From NCBI GenBank assembly GCA_020328135.1, contig JAIXNA010000054.1, positions 1-6,749 on the forward strand: a DNA stretch of 6,749 nt, written 5' to 3'. Below are positions 6,461-6,749 of the stretch, piece by piece. A program made the position numbers and the translations under genes. Under the pieces are notes generated by a model. That model was given only the letters and a program-made list of their open reading frames with translations. It ran no database searches and was not told where the DNA came from. This DNA comes from Candidatus Endomicrobiellum dinenymphae (GTDB lineage Bacteria; Elusimicrobiota; Endomicrobiia; Endomicrobiales; Endomicrobiaceae). Each line of letters starts with the position of its first letter. Position 1 is the first letter of the stretch.

Positions 6461-6678
6461 AAAATCCCAGGTGGTCGAAGTTTACAACTTCACTACTTAC
6501 CTGTGCACTCATTATCTCGCGCTCGCTGCCAGACTTGCACTCCTTACTCGTCGCACAGCGGTCTCACAAGAGGGAATAGAGAAAAGAGGAAGCAAGGAGT
6601 GCAAGTCTGGCAGCGAGCGCGAGATAATGAGTGCACAGGTAAGTAGTGAAGTTGTAAACTTCGACCACCTGGGATTTT
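6461..6678. repeat. Perfect 85-bp inverted repeat with 48-base loop
   Basis: Bases 6461-6545 are the exact reverse complement of 6594-6678, with no mismatch in 85 bp. The loop is 6546-6593. Outside the arms pairing stops at once (6460 with 6679). A transcript from either strand could fold into a very long hairpin. I see no reverse transcriptase, transposase or integrase in the window to account for it. Confidence 0.95.
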
Positions 6679-6749
6679 TCGAGACTACGTCTTTCAAAAT
6701 CCCAGGTGGTCGAAGTTTACAACTTCACTACTTACCTGTGCACTCATTA
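6625..6749. repeat. Second palindrome: 54-bp arms with 17-base loop
   Basis: The right arm of the first palindrome (6625-6678) pairs perfectly with the start of the next copy (6696-6749) around the spacer 6679-6695. The spacer itself contains a short dyad (AGACTACGTCT). The arm is limited by the window end, so it may continue. Confidence 0.9.

Larger units (their letters stand above)
6440..6749. repeat. 235-bp-period tandem repeat, 1.3 copies, cut by the window end
   Basis: Bases 6440-6514 are identical to 6675-6749, an exact 75-base direct repeat at a distance of 235. The period equals 85-bp arm, 48-base loop, 85-bp arm and 17-base spacer. The second copy is still matching at the last base, so its true length is unknown. 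The 310 bases contain no credible gene; the open frames crossing them are forced by the palindrome. The arm is about 48 percent GC, clearly above the surrounding genes. The window probably stops here because the repeat ended an assembly. Confidence 0.95.

Noticed and set aside
6546..6695. Sequencing hairpin adapter as the source of the palindrome loops
   Set aside because: Neither loop matches the PacBio hairpin adapter sequence I remember, and the two loops differ from each other. Other artefacts remain possible and are covered in the findings.
6395..6697. Open frames crossing the palindrome on both strands (6395-6646 plus, 6512-6697 minus)
   Set aside because: They run through both repeat arms and the loop, have no ribosome binding site or family-like residues, and vary with the repeat rather than with coding constraint.
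6440..6749. CRISPR array or retron non-coding RNA
   Set aside because: There are no short regularly spaced repeats with unique spacers, no cas genes and no reverse transcriptase in the window.

Overview
The window is AT-rich bacterial DNA. Every gene I can support lies on the minus strand, so the order of reading is from high to low coordinates. The genes are intact dnaJ (5186-6325), a two-gene restriction-modification locus (2166-5011), a decayed threonine synthase remnant (about 1889-2133), cinA (592-1884), and an unrecognised gene cut by the left edge (1-558). I cannot name the organism. The low GC, full-length housekeeping genes and single-base damage in other genes suggest a lineage undergoing gene erosion, for example a host-associated bacterium. 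An Endomicrobium/Elusimicrobia-like source is only a guess.

Restriction-modification locus. The S subunit has two target-recognition halves. The methyltransferase ORF carries DNCTGTGGF and NPPY motifs, and a short ORF ahead of it holds a PD-(D/E)xK-like nuclease segment. Removing one base from an A5 run (plus strand T5, 4740-4744) joins the short ORF and the methyltransferase into one protein of about 616 residues. This matches the fused nuclease-methyltransferase plus separate S subunit plan of BcgI-like (Type IIB) enzymes. As read, the nuclease motif is separated from the methyltransferase, so the locus may now only methylate DNA, unless the indel is an error or switches between cells.

thrC remnant. 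The stretch between the S gene and cinA has no intact ORF, but translated in pieces it is the C-terminal part of threonine synthase. It carries at least three single-base indels and lacks the whole N-terminal part with the PLP lysine. The recognisable homology stops 33 bases from the S gene stop codon.

Right end. Upstream of dnaJ the sequence becomes an unusual repeat with no credible gene. It has a perfect 85-bp inverted repeat around a 48-base loop, a 17-base spacer, and then the first arm again up to the last base. This is the start of a 235-bp tandem period. A degenerate copy of one arm motif lies next to the dnaJ promoter region. The window probably ends where an assembly could not pass the repeat. 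It may be a real palindromic array or an assembly/amplification artefact, and sequence alone cannot decide.

The remaining intergenic stretch (5012-5185) holds an imperfect dyad whose outer arm overlaps a candidate -35 box for the restriction-modification operon.
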